The notes under the pieces were generated by a model. It searched no databases, had not been told where the DNA came from, and saw only the letters and a program-made list of their open reading frames with translations. Made by a program: the position numbers and the translations under genes. 64,000 nt of DNA from JSC-12 sp033764965 (GTDB lineage: Bacteria; Cyanobacteriota; Cyanobacteriia; Leptolyngbyales; Leptolyngbyaceae): NCBI GenBank assembly GCA_033764965.1, contig JANRIN010000305.1:13503-77502 (forward strand). Reading direction: 5' to 3'. Of this stretch, positions 43,823 to 53,361 are shown piece by piece. The stretch's first letter is position 1. Every line of letters begins with the position of its first letter.

Positions 43823-45211
43823 ATGACTCGACGCATTGCTGATCTGCTCCATAACGGACAACCCAACGAAACTGTGACGGTTCAAGGGTGGGTTCGGACT
43901 AAACGAGAACAAAAAGAATTTAGCTTTGTGGAAGTGAATGATGGGTCATCAATGGCAGGATTGCAAACGGTGGTAAGCCAGGATCTCCCTGGTTATGCCG
44001 AAACGATCAAGCGGATCAGTACGGGAGCCTCGGTGGAAATTGCCGGAACGTTGGTGGAGTCTCCCGCTAAAGGACAGCGGATTGAACTTAAAGCCGATTC
44101 CATCACGGTGTTTGGCGAAGCCGATGCAGAAACCTATCCGTTGCAGAAAAAACGCCACTCTTTCGAGTTTTTGCGAGATATTGCCCATTTGCGATCGCGC
44201 ACCAACACTTTAGGAGCCGTCTTTCGAGTCCGGAATGCTGCTGCCGCCGCCATTCACACCTTTTTCCAGGAACGGGGCTTTTTGTGGATGCACACCCCTA
44301 TCATCAGCGCCAGCGATTGTGAAGGGGCGGGGGAAATGTTTACGGTGACGGGCTTTGATTTGGCAAAAGTGCCTTTGACCGAGGACAAAAAGGTTGACTA
44401 CAGCCAAGACTTTTTCGGCAAGCAAGCCTATCTCACGGTGAGCGGACAGTTGGAAGCCGAAATCATGGCAATGGCATTCTCCAATGTCTACACGTTTGGA
44501 CCTACGTTTCGAGCCGAAAACTCCAACACGTCCCGCCACTTAGCTGAGTTCTGGATGGTGGAACCGGAAATGGCATTCTGCAACCTGCAAGGCGATATGG
44601 AACTGGCAGAAGCCTTTCTCAAGCACGTCTTTAAGTATGTGTTGGAAACGTGCAGCGAGGACATGGAATTTTTCAACGATCGCATCGATAAATCTGTCCT
44701 CGCTACGGCGGACAACATCATTAACAATGAGTTTGCCCGTGTCACTTATACGGAAGCCATCCAGTTGTTAGAAAAATCCAGTAAGACGTTTGAATATCCA
44801 GTTGAATGGGGCTTGGATATGCAATCGGAACACGAACGGTACTTAGCCGAGGAGTATTTTAAGAAGCCGACGATCGTCACGGACTATCCCGCCAAAATCA
44901 AAGCTTTTTATATGCGCCTTAACGATGACGAGAAAACCGTCGCCGCAATGGATGTGCTCGCACCCAAAATTGGCGAGATCATTGGGGGTTCGCAGCGGGA
45001 AGAACGTCTGGATGTCTTAGAAAACCGTCTACAAGCAGTCGGACTCGATCCCGCTCCCTACTGGTGGTATCTCGATTTGCGCCGTTATGGAACCGTTCCC
45101 CATGCAGGCTTTGGGCTGGGCTTTGAACGTCTTGTGCAATTCATGACTGGCATGGGCAATATTCGCGATGTCATCCCCTTCCCCCGTGCGCCGCAAGAAG
45201 TGGAGTTTTAG
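43823..45211 (+). CDS. asnS: Asparaginyl-tRNA synthetase
   Basis: Class II aminoacyl-tRNA synthetase that charges tRNA-Asn. From the Met at 43823 (TRRIADLLHNGQPNETVTVQ) it has 462 residues, as expected. The longer frame from 43751 adds 24 residues made of C-rich simple repeat and is unlikely. The OB anticodon domain has VQGWVRTKREQKEFSFVEVN. Motif 2 (TFRAENSNTSRHLAEFWMVE) and motif 3 (GFGLGFERLVQFMTGMGNIR) are intact. Together with the Asn-specific spacing this supports AsnS over AspS. Confidence 0.97.
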   Translation: MTRRIADLLHNGQPNETVTVQGWVRTKREQKEFSFVEVNDGSSMAGLQTVVSQDLPGYAETIKRISTGASVEIAGTLVESPAKGQRIELKADSITVFGEADAETYPLQKKRHSFEFLRDIAHLRSRTNTLGAVFRVRNAAAAAIHTFFQERGFLWMHTPIISASDCEGAGEMFTVTGFDLAKVPLTEDKKVDYSQDFFGKQAYLTVSGQLEAEIMAMAFSNVYTFGPTFRAENSNTSRHLAEFWMVEPEMAFCNLQGDMELAEAFLKHVFKYVLETCSEDMEFFNDRIDKSVLATADNIINNEFARVTYTEAIQLLEKSSKTFEYPVEWGLDMQSEHERYLAEEYFKKPTIVTDYPAKIKAFYMRLNDDEKTVAAMDVLAPKIGEIIGGSQREERLDVLENRLQAVGLDPAPYWWYLDLRRYGTVPHAGFGLGFERLVQFMTGMGNIRDVIPFPRAPQEVEF

Positions 45212-45232
45212 AAAGAGCGATCGCAATGACGT

Positions 45233-45252
45233 TTGCTATCACCGGATAGCAA
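45233..45252 (+). terminator. Hairpin after asnS
   Basis: TTGCTATC and GATAGCAA pair over 8 bases around ACCG, 22 bases beyond the asnS stop. No clear T-run follows, so it is a weak terminator. Confidence 0.45.
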
Positions 45253-45477
45253 CACCTTTGTAATGCACCAACCATACTGAACTATTCCGCCGCATTGGGG
45301 CGATTGAGATGTTGGTTACACCTGAAACTTAAACGAATGTCCAGTTACTTCACCTAGTGCCTCTTGAATCACTTCATTCCTGACCTTAGGACGGTTTAGA
45401 CTTGGTTTGAGTTGTTCAAATCTATTTGAGCGAGGGAATTCTGTAGCTGTAGTTTCTAAGCAAAGTTAGCTACTGAT

Positions 45478-46155
45478 ATGAAAATGAAAACTTTTGTGGT
45501 GGCTGGTTTACTGAGTGCGATCGCCCTTGCAACTCCTGGAGTGGCTCAAGAAACCCTAATTGCCTTTCCTGGCATCAACATCAACATCACTCCAGCCGGC
45601 AACAACAATAACGACAGTAAGCCTGCTGACAATAATTCAACCAGCACACCGCAGTCCTTCAAGGGATTTTCGGGGCAAAGTACAGAGTACGCAGACACGT
45701 ACAACGGCTTCAAGATTAAGATTCCAACGGAGTTTAACTTGACCGATAAAGGCATGACCACAACCTGGAATGGTCCATTGATGGATGGCGGATCGGCGTT
45801 GATTTATATTAACGCTGCACCGATGAAGGGAGTCGCTTCGAAAACGGTGTATGAGATTAATTTGAAATCAAAGAAGGACGATCGCAACTATACCGAAGTC
45901 GTTCCTGTAACCGTCAAGATGGGCAACAAAACAGCCTATGCCTTTCGGTGTAAAGAAGCGCCCAACAAGCCAGGAACGCCCGATGCTAAAGCTCCCACTG
46001 ATATTCACCGCTGGCATTTGATGGTATTTGGCAATGAGACGGTTTACACCCTGGGTTTCACCGGTCCCTTTGCCTCATTTCAATCCAACAAGCTGCAAGC
46101 TACTTATGACAACGTGATCAAATCTGTTGAACTGGTTCCCATGTCAGGGCGATAG
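45478..46155 (+). CDS. Secreted protein, PsbP/DcrB-like fold suspected
   Basis: The 225-residue protein has a signal peptide (MKTFVVAGLLSAIALATPGV, cut near AQE). An Asn/Asp-rich linker (NNNNDSKPADNNSTST) follows, and then a compact domain starting TEYADTYNGFKIKIPTEFNL. The alternation of strands with a closing helix (NKLQATYDNVIKSVELVP) is like the PsbP/Mog1/DcrB fold, but I cannot confirm this from sequence alone. The role is unknown; it is probably periplasmic or lumenal. Confidence 0.7.
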   Translation: MKMKTFVVAGLLSAIALATPGVAQETLIAFPGININITPAGNNNNDSKPADNNSTSTPQSFKGFSGQSTEYADTYNGFKIKIPTEFNLTDKGMTTTWNGPLMDGGSALIYINAAPMKGVASKTVYEINLKSKKDDRNYTEVVPVTVKMGNKTAYAFRCKEAPNKPGTPDAKAPTDIHRWHLMVFGNETVYTLGFTGPFASFQSNKLQATYDNVIKSVELVPMSGR

Positions 46156-46164
46156 GTGATGGAT

Positions 46165-46202
46165 GTTAGGGTAACCAAAAATGGATTTTGCTCTGCCCTA
46201 AC
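46165..46202 (+). terminator. Weak hairpin after the secreted-protein gene
   Basis: GTTAGGG (46165-46171) pairs with CCCTAAC (46196-46202) around 24 bases. No T-run. A 14-base direct repeat AAGCATTCCTACAG occurs at 46362-46375 and 46378-46391 in the same intergenic region, just before the exosortase gene. Confidence 0.3.
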
Positions 46203-46408
46203 CATTCTACAAAAGTCAGGTATACGCTGTATTGCCTCAATCTTCCCTTATATAAAGATTCTTTAAAGCTCCTGGAACTGGCAGTGCTGGTATCGAATCT
46301 AACCACACTTTCAGGGTTTTCTACCTAGATAGCGAAAAATAAAAGCTGCTTGAACGCCATTAAGCATTCCTACAGCCAAGCATTCCTACAGTTACCAGGA
46401 GGAGCCGT

Positions 46409-47926
46409 ATGACGATCGGTGGAAGCCCAATTTCGCGGGCTAGACCTGACTTTGCCCAAATCAACTGGCGACAAATCTTCATCAGTAGCCTGATCTTAGT
46501 CAGTTGGTTTTTGCCCCATGTCTCAGCGATGCAATGGCTGGGTCAAGCGTTGCAGGAAGCCGCTCAATTCAACATTTTGATGCTGGGACTAGGCGGATTG
46601 GGGTTGGGGGGACTCGCATTACGACAGCGTCGATGCTTAAAGTTTTCTTTCAGTCCTCAATTCACACTGTTGCCCGTGGTGCTGATGCTAGGAAGTGCAG
46701 TCGCCGCGATCGCCCTGCGCGGCTGGCTGACTCTGGATCATCTGGCAGTGGTGCTATTTCTGATTGGCACCTACGGATTGATTGGACTTTTCCTTGAGCT
46801 AACGATTTGGCGACGCGGATTAGCCCTGGCAATTGCGATCGCGTGCCTGCTGCCCTTTGGGATGCAGTTTGGCTCCGGTTTAGGGCTACCAATTCGAATT
46901 CTGACGGCTCATCTGGTGGAATACCTGCTCACGAACTTGCACATTTCCGCCATCTCCTCTGAGCATATAATTGTGCTGGAAAACAGCGTTGCTACGGTGG
47001 ATTTGCCCTGTAGCGGGGTCAAAAGTTTGTGGACAGGAACCTTGTTTCTCCTGATTGCCACCTGGTTAGAAGGACGATCGCTGGGATTCCGCTGGTTGCT
47101 GGTTTTCGGGGGCAATCTGGGACTGCTGCTGCTGGCAAATGTCGGGCGTGTGTTGACTCTGGTGATATTGGTCAACAGTCAGCAAGGGGATTTCGCCGAA
47201 CTCTTGCACACGCCTTTGGGACTGGTTGGATTTGTCACTGCTTGCTTAGTCAGTTTGTTCCTGCTGCGGTGGGTGCCCCGCCAACAAACGTTGCAAGGAT
47301 CGGAATCATTCAAAAACATCCTTTGGCGATCGCTCCCTCCCCGGATCACCCAAGGAGTCTTAATTACCAGTCTGCTCAGTCTTACCTTGATTCCCACCCC
47401 ATCTGCGCTCACCGCTCCCGCTCCTAACCTGGCGAATCTGTCCCTGCCAAGTGCAATTAATACCACATCCATCCCCCTGACCCCAGTGGAGCAAGAATTT
47501 TTTGCCGATTATCCCGGTAGCGTTGCTCACAAAGTTCAGTTTGAGGCGGGAGAAATCACTGGTTCCTGGTTGCTGGTCTATGCCCCAACCTGGCGTGCTC
47601 ACCATGCACCGGAACTTTGTTTGATGGGTACTGGCTATCGCGTGAACCGGATTGAATCTCAACAATTATCAGACACGATCGCTGGACGCTGGCTATCGCT
47701 CAACGAAGGGCAAAATTCGGCGGCGTATTGGTTTCAATCCTCCCAACAAACTACGGGTGATTTTCTGACTCGCCTCTGGGGAGAAGTAACTCGTCGAGAG
47801 CGTAACTGGGTGATGGTATCTGTCCTGTTTGATCAACCGCACACTGCCCAAGAACCAGACATTCAAACCTTACTGAACACGCTTCACCATTCCATCGATC
47901 GCCAGTTGCAAGGAGAGTTGTCATGA
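46409..47926 (+). CDS. Exosortase (XrtO-like) with fused EpsI-type domain
   Basis: Membrane cysteine protease that cleaves PEP-CTERM proteins. The 505-residue protein has about eight hydrophobic helices. The catalytic triad of exosortases is visible: Cys in DLPCSGVKSLWTGTLF (about residue 201), Arg in NVGRVLTLVILV (about 247), and His in LLHTPLGLVGF (about 267). Residues about 330-500 are periplasmic and carry WLLVYAPTWRAHHAPELCLM, similar to the EpsI domain. An adjacent gene encodes a PEP-CTERM protein and overlaps it by four bases (ATGA), so they are translationally coupled. The O subtype is inferred from that partner. Confidence 0.85.
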   Translation: MTIGGSPISRARPDFAQINWRQIFISSLILVSWFLPHVSAMQWLGQALQEAAQFNILMLGLGGLGLGGLALRQRRCLKFSFSPQFTLLPVVLMLGSAVAAIALRGWLTLDHLAVVLFLIGTYGLIGLFLELTIWRRGLALAIAIACLLPFGMQFGSGLGLPIRILTAHLVEYLLTNLHISAISSEHIIVLENSVATVDLPCSGVKSLWTGTLFLLIATWLEGRSLGFRWLLVFGGNLGLLLLANVGRVLTLVILVNSQQGDFAELLHTPLGLVGFVTACLVSLFLLRWVPRQQTLQGSESFKNILWRSLPPRITQGVLITSLLSLTLIPTPSALTAPAPNLANLSLPSAINTTSIPLTPVEQEFFADYPGSVAHKVQFEAGEITGSWLLVYAPTWRAHHAPELCLMGTGYRVNRIESQQLSDTIAGRWLSLNEGQNSAAYWFQSSQQTTGDFLTRLWGEVTRRERNWVMVSVLFDQPHTAQEPDIQTLLNTLHHSIDRQLQGELS

Positions 47927-50574
47927 AGTCAAAGGCATTTGCCCATCCGCTTTTTTCTGCCTTCTTCTGGGTATTTAATAGCGCTTTATTACTGATTGTT
48001 TATGCAGGCTATCTACCCTTCCTGGCACCTGCAATTATTAGTGATGCTCTGGCGGGAGAAGTTCCTCTTAACCTGTTGCTGCCTTTTGTGGGATTGGTGT
48101 TACTGCCGACTTTTTGCACGATCGCCGCTGCCATTCCCAAATGGCGACAACTGCTGCCTCCATTTCAATTGTTCTATGGGGTTGAAGCACCTCTCCTCAT
48201 TCTGTGCCTAGTTCGGTTTTTCTGGCTACGAGATCTGACCTCTGGCACCACCTTGTTGTTAGTAGTGGCTGCGGTGGGAACCGTTGCCGTTGCCCTCTGG
48301 CTGCATAAGGAAGTGCAAGAAACAGACACGTCTGCCTGGTGGCACGTGGCGGGCTTGAGTGTGATGCTGACGATCGCCCTTTACCTCGTCATGTTGTTTG
48401 GGTTTTACTTGCTGCCCGTTGCGTTTGCGTCAGCAGTTGCTATTCCTCTGGTAATTTATGCCGTGGTGTTGCTGCCCTTTTTTGTGCTGCTGTTTGGACT
48501 GTGGACAATGCCCCTGGGAATGACGATCGTCTATTTTCAAGCATGGCGCAAAAGTCTGAACCAGTTTGCCGCAGAGCACGGTCGCTGGCGGACTGCCGCT
48601 TTAACCACCACTGTTCTGGCAGTCTGGGCTGGAGTTTTTCTCACCTTTCAGCAGCAACCTCAAAATCAAGCCTTTGCATTGCTGGAGAAGCCACCTGAGA
48701 CGGAGCAAGCGCGTCAAGCATTGGTGCAAAAATCCGATCTGATCCGCCAGGGATTGGTGAATGCCTATCTCGCACCCTACCGCTACCCCTGGTACAACGA
48801 CAATCATGTCTACGACATCTATCGACATTTCTTGAATTTCTCAGAAGCTCAAGCTAAGGCGATTCAAGATTGGCACAGTGCGTTCACGTCTCCGTTTCGG
48901 TATCGTGGCAAGATGGATGATCCGGAGAAAGCGGCTAATCTCTATGCTCAGTTTTTTGACACGCCCATTTTGCGGGGCGAATTGCCTTCCATCCAAACGG
49001 CGATGCAGTCTACATTCATGCGCTGGGAAGCCAAAGCGGGATTGCTCGATATCAACGAGCGGCGAGTTTGGTTGGCGGAACAAGAAGTTCGCGTCAAACC
49101 TCAGGGCGATTGGGCAGAGATTGAACTGCATGAGGTCTATCGCAACCAAACCTTGGATCAGCAGGAGATTTTGTATTATTTCTCCCTGCCGGAAAGTGCT
49201 GTAGTCACTGGGTTATGGCTGGGTGAAACGGGCGATCGTGCCAAGAGTTTTCCTTATACAGTCGCTCCGCGCGGGGCAGCACAGCAGGTCTATAACCAGG
49301 AAGTGAATCGTCGAGTTGACCCAGCGTTGCTGGAGCAAGTGGGACCCCGGAATTATCGACTGCGGGCGTTTCCGATTCCCCCTCAAGGACGGGGCGAAAT
49401 GCACCTGTGGCTGACGTACAAAGTCTTGCAGCAGGATGGCAAGTGGCAACTGCCTCAACTCCACGAACGCCGCAACCTTTACTGGACGAACCAAACTAAG
49501 CGGATTGTCAACGGCAAAGCGGGTGACAACCAGCAATGGCTCCCGGATGCTCTTCCAGCAGGCAATGCCCAACCCACAACCCATCAAGTTGTGCTAGCAG
49601 AAAACACTCAAGTGCAAGCGGTGCCGTTTACCGATGCCTATCAACTGCCCACAGGGAAACGGTTTGCGATCGTGCTCGATGATTCCTACAGCATGAATGC
49701 TCATCGGGCGGACGTTGTGCAAGCCATGAACTGGTTGCAAGAAAAAGTGTTGCCCCAAAACTCGGCTGATTTGTACCTGACGGCGACAAGTCCCATGCAA
49801 CCAAAACGCTTTGAGAATTGGCAAGACTTTGATCCAGAAAAAGTGGTGTTTTTCGGCACGTTGCAACCCCGGCAAATGCTGCAACAGTTTCTTGCATTGC
49901 GGGGAGAGACTGCCTACGATGCCGTCTTACTGCTCACCGATTCTGGCAGCTATGAAATGACAGAAGATGGCAAGGGTGTATTAACCATGCCCGCGCCTTT
50001 GTGGTTGGTGCATTTAGGTGGACTGCAACCCGCCTACGATGATGCCACTTTGCAAGCGATGCAAGACAGTGGCGGCAGCAGCACGACTCAAGTTCAAGAG
50101 GTGATGCAGCGGATCGGAACTCAGCCCACGTTAGGGAAATCTACGATTAATGTGGTGGATGGATACGCCTGGTCACTGCGATCGACGACTCCCCCCGCTC
50201 CTGAAAAGTCAGGCTTTGCCCCGTTAGCCGCCCGTCAATGGATTACGCACTTGAGCCGCACTACAAAATCGAATCAACCGGAAAAGCTGGATGCAATCCA
50301 TGCCATCGCCAAGCAGAACAGTGTGGTTACGCCTTACTCCTCCATGATTGTGCTCGTTAACGATCGCCAGCGAGAAGATTTGAAGCAGGCAGAACAACAA
50401 CGCGATCGCTTCAACCGTGAAGTGGAAGACCAGCAGTTGCCTCAACCCACATCGATGAGTCCGGTTTCTGCGGTGCCAGAACCAGCGGAGTGGATGCTGT
50501 TGTTGGTCGGCGCGATCGTTTTGGGCATTGGCTATCAGTTGCGATCGACTGGGTGGTTACATAAGGTTGATTAG
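47923..50574 (+). CDS. Membrane protein with VIT and vWA domains and a PEP-CTERM tail
   Basis: The 883-residue protein has an N-terminal block of about seven membrane helices (residues 10-240). A VIT-like domain follows (residues about 385-500; RVWLAEQEVRVKPQGDWAEI), then a vWA domain (residues about 578-740; FAIVLDDSYSMNAHRADVV). The C-terminal sorting signal is VPEPAEWMLLLVGAIVLGIG at residues 851-870, followed by a charged end. This domain combination matches the TIGR02921-type PEP-CTERM family as I remember it. The overlap with the exosortase gene suggests that it is the enzyme's dedicated substrate. Function is unknown. Confidence 0.85.
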   Translation: MKSKAFAHPLFSAFFWVFNSALLLIVYAGYLPFLAPAIISDALAGEVPLNLLLPFVGLVLLPTFCTIAAAIPKWRQLLPPFQLFYGVEAPLLILCLVRFFWLRDLTSGTTLLLVVAAVGTVAVALWLHKEVQETDTSAWWHVAGLSVMLTIALYLVMLFGFYLLPVAFASAVAIPLVIYAVVLLPFFVLLFGLWTMPLGMTIVYFQAWRKSLNQFAAEHGRWRTAALTTTVLAVWAGVFLTFQQQPQNQAFALLEKPPETEQARQALVQKSDLIRQGLVNAYLAPYRYPWYNDNHVYDIYRHFLNFSEAQAKAIQDWHSAFTSPFRYRGKMDDPEKAANLYAQFFDTPILRGELPSIQTAMQSTFMRWEAKAGLLDINERRVWLAEQEVRVKPQGDWAEIELHEVYRNQTLDQQEILYYFSLPESAVVTGLWLGETGDRAKSFPYTVAPRGAAQQVYNQEVNRRVDPALLEQVGPRNYRLRAFPIPPQGRGEMHLWLTYKVLQQDGKWQLPQLHERRNLYWTNQTKRIVNGKAGDNQQWLPDALPAGNAQPTTHQVVLAENTQVQAVPFTDAYQLPTGKRFAIVLDDSYSMNAHRADVVQAMNWLQEKVLPQNSADLYLTATSPMQPKRFENWQDFDPEKVVFFGTLQPRQMLQQFLALRGETAYDAVLLLTDSGSYEMTEDGKGVLTMPAPLWLVHLGGLQPAYDDATLQAMQDSGGSSTTQVQEVMQRIGTQPTLGKSTINVVDGYAWSLRSTTPPAPEKSGFAPLAARQWITHLSRTTKSNQPEKLDAIHAIAKQNSVVTPYSSMIVLVNDRQREDLKQAEQQRDRFNREVEDQQLPQPTSMSPVSAVPEPAEWMLLLVGAIVLGIGYQLRSTGWLHKVD

Positions 50575-50591
50575 ACTACCCTAGTGAATGA

Positions 50592-50634
50592 AATAATGAG
50601 TAGAGGTAAAAGCAATTCACCCCTACTCATTATT
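50592..50634. terminator. Bidirectional terminator hairpin
   Basis: AATAATGAGTAG (50592-50603) and CTACTCATTATT (50623-50634) form a perfect 12-base stem. It lies between convergent genes, and its right arm begins at the stop codon of the minus-strand glycosyltransferase. Confidence 0.65.
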
Positions 50635-52509
50635 TGTGTTTAAACCAAGTTTTCGTTTCAGTTGAAACCATTGCTTGCGGAGTTGCCAAAACTTACTCGT
50701 TTCCATTGCCACAATTCGTTGCTGTGCCTGTTGTAGATCTGTTTTACTCTGTTGCAGTCGTAGCCGCAGTGACTTTGTAGTACTCCACCCTCGACCCGTG
50801 GGAAATTCTCGATCGCTCATCATCGTCTGCATTCGTCGCAGAGATCTCTCTTGCCTCAGACGTTCAGGAGAGTTGGCTGGAGCAAGGTCTAGCAGTTCTG
50901 CATCGATTTCACAAGTGGCTTCATAACTAAACATGGCGCTTCCTCGTGCTGCCAAATTCAGCAGGAGAAAAAGATCTTCCAGGGCATCAAGCTTCGGATC
51001 TTGTCGGAGTAAATCGTCTATGAGGGACGATCGTGCCAAAAAACTATAACTCGTTGCCAAGTGGTTAAAAGGCAAGAATTCTGCCATTTCTGAAGGTTGA
51101 TTCGCGGCTAATGTTGCTTGGTCAAACACATCAAAAGCATTCGCAGCCGCAACTGCATACTGATGCTGTTGGGAGGTTTGAATTACCTCAGCGTAAGCCA
51201 TGCCAAGACTGGGAAAGCGATCGAGGAGGGCAACAAGGGTCGCAATGTGATTGGGATAGAGGATTACCCCACTTGTGAGCACACCCAAGTATTGCCCTGA
51301 AACTGCCTGTACACCAGCCCAAAAAGGACTGTTATTTGAAGTGTCTTGGTTATCAATCAGTTGAATTGAAAGAGTACTTTGATAGTGGTCTAAACTTGGA
51401 GTAATTTGCTCAAAATTTTGATCCTTAATCAGTAGAATCGAAATATTTTTATAAGTTTGCTGCTGCACTGATTTAAGTGTCTTTTGAAGATGATTTAGAT
51501 TGCCACGATTCAAATTTAGAATTAGCTCTACAGGTCTATTTCCCAGACGATGAGATTGCCAATCGGGAATAGTCAATCCTTTTCTCTTAATTAGATCTTG
51601 ATGATAAGATTTAAGGCTATTCAATAATTGCTCTAACGAAAACTTTTCGATAAAGATTTGATGTGCAGCTTCTGTCATCTCTAAAGCAATTTTTGAATGA
51701 GTTTTAATCCATTGCATATGGCTTCTGATTTGAGCAGCTTGATCTATTGCACTCAAGGTTGAATCGACGTATAAAACCGTGTTCCCAAAGTGGTTTTGAA
51801 TAAAAGCATGGTTGCTACAAATTGCGATCGCGCCAGAAGCGACAATCTCAAAAATTCGCATGGAAGGAAGTCCCTCCTGCGTATGCTCGTCCCGATGCAA
51901 ACATAACCCTACTCCTGCTTGGTTCAATGCACTCAACACACTCAACCCATCAAACGGCAAACCTCCCCGGTAGGCAGACGATAGGTAAGACCATCCAACC
52001 TGACTTCCGTAAATATCAATACAATGCTGTTTCTCTAAATCCAAAAATAAGTCTTTGAAGCGTTCTCCATCCCAATTACTGCCGACGTAAATCAAGCGAG
52101 GCTCTTGGAGTTGAGGCTGTTGATAAGTTGTTGTATTACAACTGGTAAAAAAGGGCGCAATAAAATAATTCTTGGCAGTGTTGTAAAGTCGATCGTGAAT
52201 CCAATCATCTGTATAAGGTGAGGAAGAAAGATAGGCATCATAGCTTAGAACATTACGAATAAAACGTTCATCCGTCTCCACCAACACAGTTGGGTGCCAA
52301 AGACATCCATAGGTTGGATACGCGGTTAACTTTGGTGTTTTGAAGTGTAAATTCAAGACAAAATCTGGATGATAGTGCCAAATTGCTTCCGAGGAACCAA
52401 CTTCAACCGCATCCCATCCCAAGCTTTTTGCAGCCAGTATTAACCTGCGAGACAGCTCGGTTTCGGCAAGTTGTCCTCCATAGAAGGTGTTATGAATGGC
52501 AATTTTCAT
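50623..52509 (-). CDS. Two-domain glycosyltransferase (GT-B plus GT2-like)
   Basis: Residues 1-310 look like a GT-B transferase of the CgeB/DUF3880 kind (KIAIHNTFYGGQLAETELSR, GLPSMRIFEIVASGAIAICS). Residues about 325-560 form a GT2-like domain (VELILNLNRGNLNHLQKTLK, SVQQQTYKNISILLIKD, and LGVLTSGVILYPNHIATLVA). The DxD-type motif usual for GT2 is replaced (LTSGV), so the second domain may be inactive. The C-terminal 60 residues are a coiled coil rich in Gln and Arg. AT content is higher than in neighbours. It is probably for surface polysaccharide or glycan decoration. Confidence 0.75.
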   Translation of the reverse strand: MKIAIHNTFYGGQLAETELSRRLILAAKSLGWDAVEVGSSEAIWHYHPDFVLNLHFKTPKLTAYPTYGCLWHPTVLVETDERFIRNVLSYDAYLSSSPYTDDWIHDRLYNTAKNYFIAPFFTSCNTTTYQQPQLQEPRLIYVGSNWDGERFKDLFLDLEKQHCIDIYGSQVGWSYLSSAYRGGLPFDGLSVLSALNQAGVGLCLHRDEHTQEGLPSMRIFEIVASGAIAICSNHAFIQNHFGNTVLYVDSTLSAIDQAAQIRSHMQWIKTHSKIALEMTEAAHQIFIEKFSLEQLLNSLKSYHQDLIKRKGLTIPDWQSHRLGNRPVELILNLNRGNLNHLQKTLKSVQQQTYKNISILLIKDQNFEQITPSLDHYQSTLSIQLIDNQDTSNNSPFWAGVQAVSGQYLGVLTSGVILYPNHIATLVALLDRFPSLGMAYAEVIQTSQQHQYAVAAANAFDVFDQATLAANQPSEMAEFLPFNHLATSYSFLARSSLIDDLLRQDPKLDALEDLFLLLNLAARGSAMFSYEATCEIDAELLDLAPANSPERLRQERSLRRMQTMMSDREFPTGRGWSTTKSLRLRLQQSKTDLQQAQQRIVAMETSKFWQLRKQWFQLKRKLGLNTNNE

Positions 52510-52959
52510 TAGATTCCATCAATAGAAGAACTACGTGACTTGGAGCCAGCAAAGAAGTGCTTTACAAATCGTACCGTACTCTTCAATCCCCGAATTAGCG
52601 GGCTTCAAAGTCGATTGGGATGCAGTTGACCAGTTCTCAAGGGGGCGTGCTTAAAGCTCTTTTACATTGACTTGCTTGAAAACTGTAATATCACCGAGAT
52701 GATCTAAGAAAAGACTGCTATCACCCTATTTCAGGAGGTGCTAAGGGATGTTAAGCACTCTGGTTTTGGAAGGAAATAATGACAAAATCAGTATTTCCCC
52801 TAGTTAAATGCAATGCCCAAGGTTGAGATTCCGTGTTTGTGCTCAGTTAATCCTGGAAGCGAGCTGTCTATTCTGAGATCGGACGTGAAGCCCCTGACAT
52901 TCAATATGCATTGGGTGAAGCGAACGAGTTCCTGCTACTACTATCAAGGAATAGAAAAA
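52510..52959. other. Intergenic region upstream of gvpA
   Basis: 450 bases between the divergent glycosyltransferase and gvpA. No convincing ORF. A longer frame into gvpA (from 52813) has no gas vesicle homology before the Met at 52960. AAGGAATAG lies about 10 bases before that Met. Promoter elements for gvpA must be here but none is obvious. Confidence 0.4.
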
Positions 52960-53178
52960 ATGGCTGTTGAAAAAGTAAACTCTTCCTCTAGCTTGGCTGA
53001 AGTGGTGGATCGCATTTTGGACAAAGGCATTGTGATTGATGCTTGGGTTCGCGTATCCCTGGTTGGCATTGAATTGCTAGCGATCGAGGCTCGTGTTGTG
53101 ATTGCATCGGTTGAAACCTATTTGAAGTATGCCGAAGCGGTTGGTTTAACCACTCAAGCAGCGGTTCCTGCTGCCTAG
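52960..53178 (+). CDS. gvpA: Gas vesicle shell protein GvpA
   Basis: Main structural protein of the gas vesicle wall, forming the hydrophobic ribs. At 72 residues (AVEKVNSSSSLAEVVDRILD start) it matches cyanobacterial GvpA almost throughout, including GIVIDAWVRVSLVGIELLAI and EARVVIASVETYLKYAEAVG. A frame extending upstream to 52813 is open but has no homology; the Met here gives the standard protein. There is a single copy. It leads the gvp cluster, with a strong hairpin before gvpC that may cut transcription after gvpA. Confidence 0.98.
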   Translation: MAVEKVNSSSSLAEVVDRILDKGIVIDAWVRVSLVGIELLAIEARVVIASVETYLKYAEAVGLTTQAAVPAA

Positions 53179-53186
53179 TCGGGTGT

Positions 53187-53234
53187 GGGGGATTTGTGCG
53201 ACCTACTTATGATCGTTTTACCTGCAAATCCCCC
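53187..53234 (+). terminator. Stem-loop between gvpA and gvpC
   Basis: GGGGGATTTG (53187-53196) pairs perfectly with CAAATCCCCC (53225-53234) around a 28-base loop, followed by CTTTCTT. It starts nine bases after the gvpA stop. Such a stem would lower gvpC transcription relative to gvpA or stabilise the gvpA message. Confidence 0.7.
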
Positions 53235-53361
53235 CTTTCTTCCATCACTTGAGTTGGGTAAAGGGAAAATTCCCTAACCTCATATCAGTTAGCCTCGCAT
53301 CAATAGGTTATTCTCCCAGAATTTCCTGGTCGTCATTCCCAATCACGAGGGAGTTTGAGTC

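Noticed and set aside
52813..52959. Extended N-terminus for gvpA
   Set aside because: GvpA homology starts exactly at the Met at 52960, and the extension is not conserved.
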